Positions 6,015 through 6,519 of a stretch of 6,519 bases of DNA are shown piece after piece (within the stretch, counting starts at the first letter, position 1; each line of letters starts with the position of its first letter). This stretch comes from Halobacteria archaeon (lineage in GTDB: Archaea; Halobacteriota; Syntropharchaeia; Alkanophagales; Methanospirareceae), in the NCBI GenBank assembly GCA_029932715.1, contig JAOZPO010000079.1:1-6519 (forward strand). Reading direction: 5' to 3'. Under the pieces are notes generated by a model. That model was not told the DNA's origin, did no database searches, and worked only from the letters and a program-made list of their open reading frames with translations. A program made the position numbers and the translations under genes.

Positions 6015-6035
6015 ATATAACCTCCAATGTTATAT
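6015..6035. promoter_or_regulatory. 7-bp palindrome in the metV promoter/leader
   Basis: ATATAAC at 6015-6021 and GTTATAT at 6029-6035 are perfect inverted repeats around a 7-nt spacer. In minus-strand sense the spacer is ATTGGAG, so the extra GGAGG at 6021-6025 spans the end of the loop and the start of an arm. The element sits at the expected transcript start, between the TATA box and the metV ATG, where a repressor would bind or a small RNA hairpin could form. Confidence 0.45.
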
Positions 6036-6050
6036 GACGGAGAAGGGTAA

Positions 6051-6058
6051 TATATAAA
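6051..6058 (-). promoter_or_regulatory. TATA box of the metV-metF operon
   Basis: TTTATATA in minus-strand sense is a consensus archaeal TATA box, preceded by an A-rich stretch suitable as a BRE. It predicts a transcript start around 6028-6030 and a leader of about 30 nt. It is the strongest promoter-like sequence in the window and lies after the terminator of the upstream metF copy, so metV-metF has its own promoter. Confidence 0.75.
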
Positions 6059-6089
6059 TTTTTCTATTTTTGCTCCTGTCGCGAATCGT

Positions 6090-6106
6090 AAAAAAAAGAA
6101 AAAAAA
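6090..6106 (-). terminator. T8-C-T8 terminator after metF copy 2
   Basis: Two runs of eight T separated by one C in minus-strand sense, 36 nt after the stop codon of the second metF. Typical archaeal oligo-T terminator. It isolates the upstream metF transcript from the metV promoter. Confidence 0.8.
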
Positions 6107-6141
6107 GAGGGATGTTTTGTTTGTTACGTGGCTCCTCTCCT

Positions 6142-6519
6142 TCACTCCACCACTTTCTTGAGTTCGGGAATTATCCGCGGGTATCCAACAGCCATTATGT
6201 GGCATCCAACAGCCGGTGTTCCCTTTAGATGCTCCAGGAACCCTGTGAAGTATTCTATGTTAACTCTGTCCACTTCCTCCTTCCTCTTCTCCTTGTCCTT
6301 TATTTGCTTCGTCGCTTCCAGGTTTTTAAGGAAATCCGGTGGAACATCTACACCTGTAACGTTCTCATCGAAGAACTTCGCTGCACCATACGTCTTTGCG
6401 GGGAATATCCCAACCAGAATCGGCGTCTCAATGTTTAAATCTTTCACTCCCTTAAAGAACCGGTCTATTGTCTCAGGCAAGTAGACGACTTGAGTTTGGA
6501 AGAATTCCGCACCGGCAAT
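6142..6519 (-). CDS. metF: MetF-type methylene-tetrahydropterin reductase, copy 2 (C-terminal 125 residues, cut by window edge)
   Basis: The frame is open from the right edge to TGA at 6142-6144; the true start lies outside the window, and internal TTG codons such as 6480 are not starts. The visible part begins IAGAEFFQTQVVY and aligns with residues from about 185 to the end of copy 1 at roughly 70% identity, with two extra residues near KGVKDLN. VGIFPAKTYG, GVDVPPDFL, IKDKEKRKEEVDRVN and AVGYPRIIPELKK are shared. The catalytic Glu and Asp of the N-terminal half cannot be checked here. Synonymous sites have diverged while the protein is conserved, so both copies look functional and the duplication is not very recent. 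It is followed by its own terminator and so is transcribed separately from metV-metF. A metV partner or other redox genes may lie further upstream. Confidence 0.92.
   Translation of the reverse strand: MAGAEFFQTQVVYLPETIDRFFKGVKDLNIETPILVGIFPAKTYGAAKFFDENVTGVDVPPDFLKNLEATKQIKDKEKRKEEVDRVNIEYFTGFLEHLKGTPAVGCHIMAVGYPRIIPELKKVVE

Noticed and set aside
6142..6480. Second metF as a complete short gene starting at TTG 6480
   Set aside because: The frame stays open to the window edge and the residues upstream of 6480 align with copy 1, so this is an internal codon of a longer gene.

Overview
The window looks like a chromosomal segment of an uncultured archaeon. Supporting signs are: a tRNA-Ser gene with a long variable arm and no encoded CCA; AT-rich TATA boxes about 25 nt before likely transcript starts, the best being TTTATATA before metV; pure oligo-T runs rather than GC hairpins at gene ends; and GGTGA/GGAGG-type ribosome binding sites. 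The strongest taxonomic hint is a MetV plus MetF pair (methylene-tetrahydrofolate reductase type) with a second metF copy. This arrangement is known from archaea of the ANME-1 / Syntrophoarchaeia branch, which lack the usual F420-dependent reductase Mer. That assignment is an inference from gene content and not from a marker gene.

Layout, left to right. (1) 1-758, minus strand: the N-terminal 70 codons of a gene running off the left edge, preceded by a complete 163-residue protein of unknown function. (2) 896-981, minus strand: tRNA-Ser(CGA). (3) 1203-3220, plus strand: a two-gene operon of an FAD-dependent oxidoreductase of the protoporphyrinogen oxidase / UDP-galactopyranose mutase-like type and a family 2 glycosyltransferase, with stop and start overlapping by one base. 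(4) 3232-4239, minus strand: a complete trpD (anthranilate phosphoribosyltransferase), converging on the glycosyltransferase with only 11 bp between stop codons. (5) 4305-6519, minus strand: metF, metV and a 3' fragment of a second metF. In transcription order this is metF copy 2 (cut by the window edge), a T8-C-T8 terminator, a strong promoter with a small palindrome, metV, metF copy 1, a T10 run, then trpD.

How the genes fit together. MetV and MetF are probably a two-subunit reductase that interconverts methylene- and methyl-pterin, a central C1 step in methane or alkane oxidation run through reverse methanogenesis. The paralogue beside it may be an alternative catalytic subunit. The FAD enzyme and glycosyltransferase likely make or modify a surface glycan. 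TrpD stands alone as a tryptophan biosynthesis gene with no other trp gene in view. No mobile element, CRISPR array or integration site was seen. The least explained part is the left end, where a possible nuclease-like small protein sits beside a gene whose N-terminus resembles restriction/methylase proteins; this is weak evidence.
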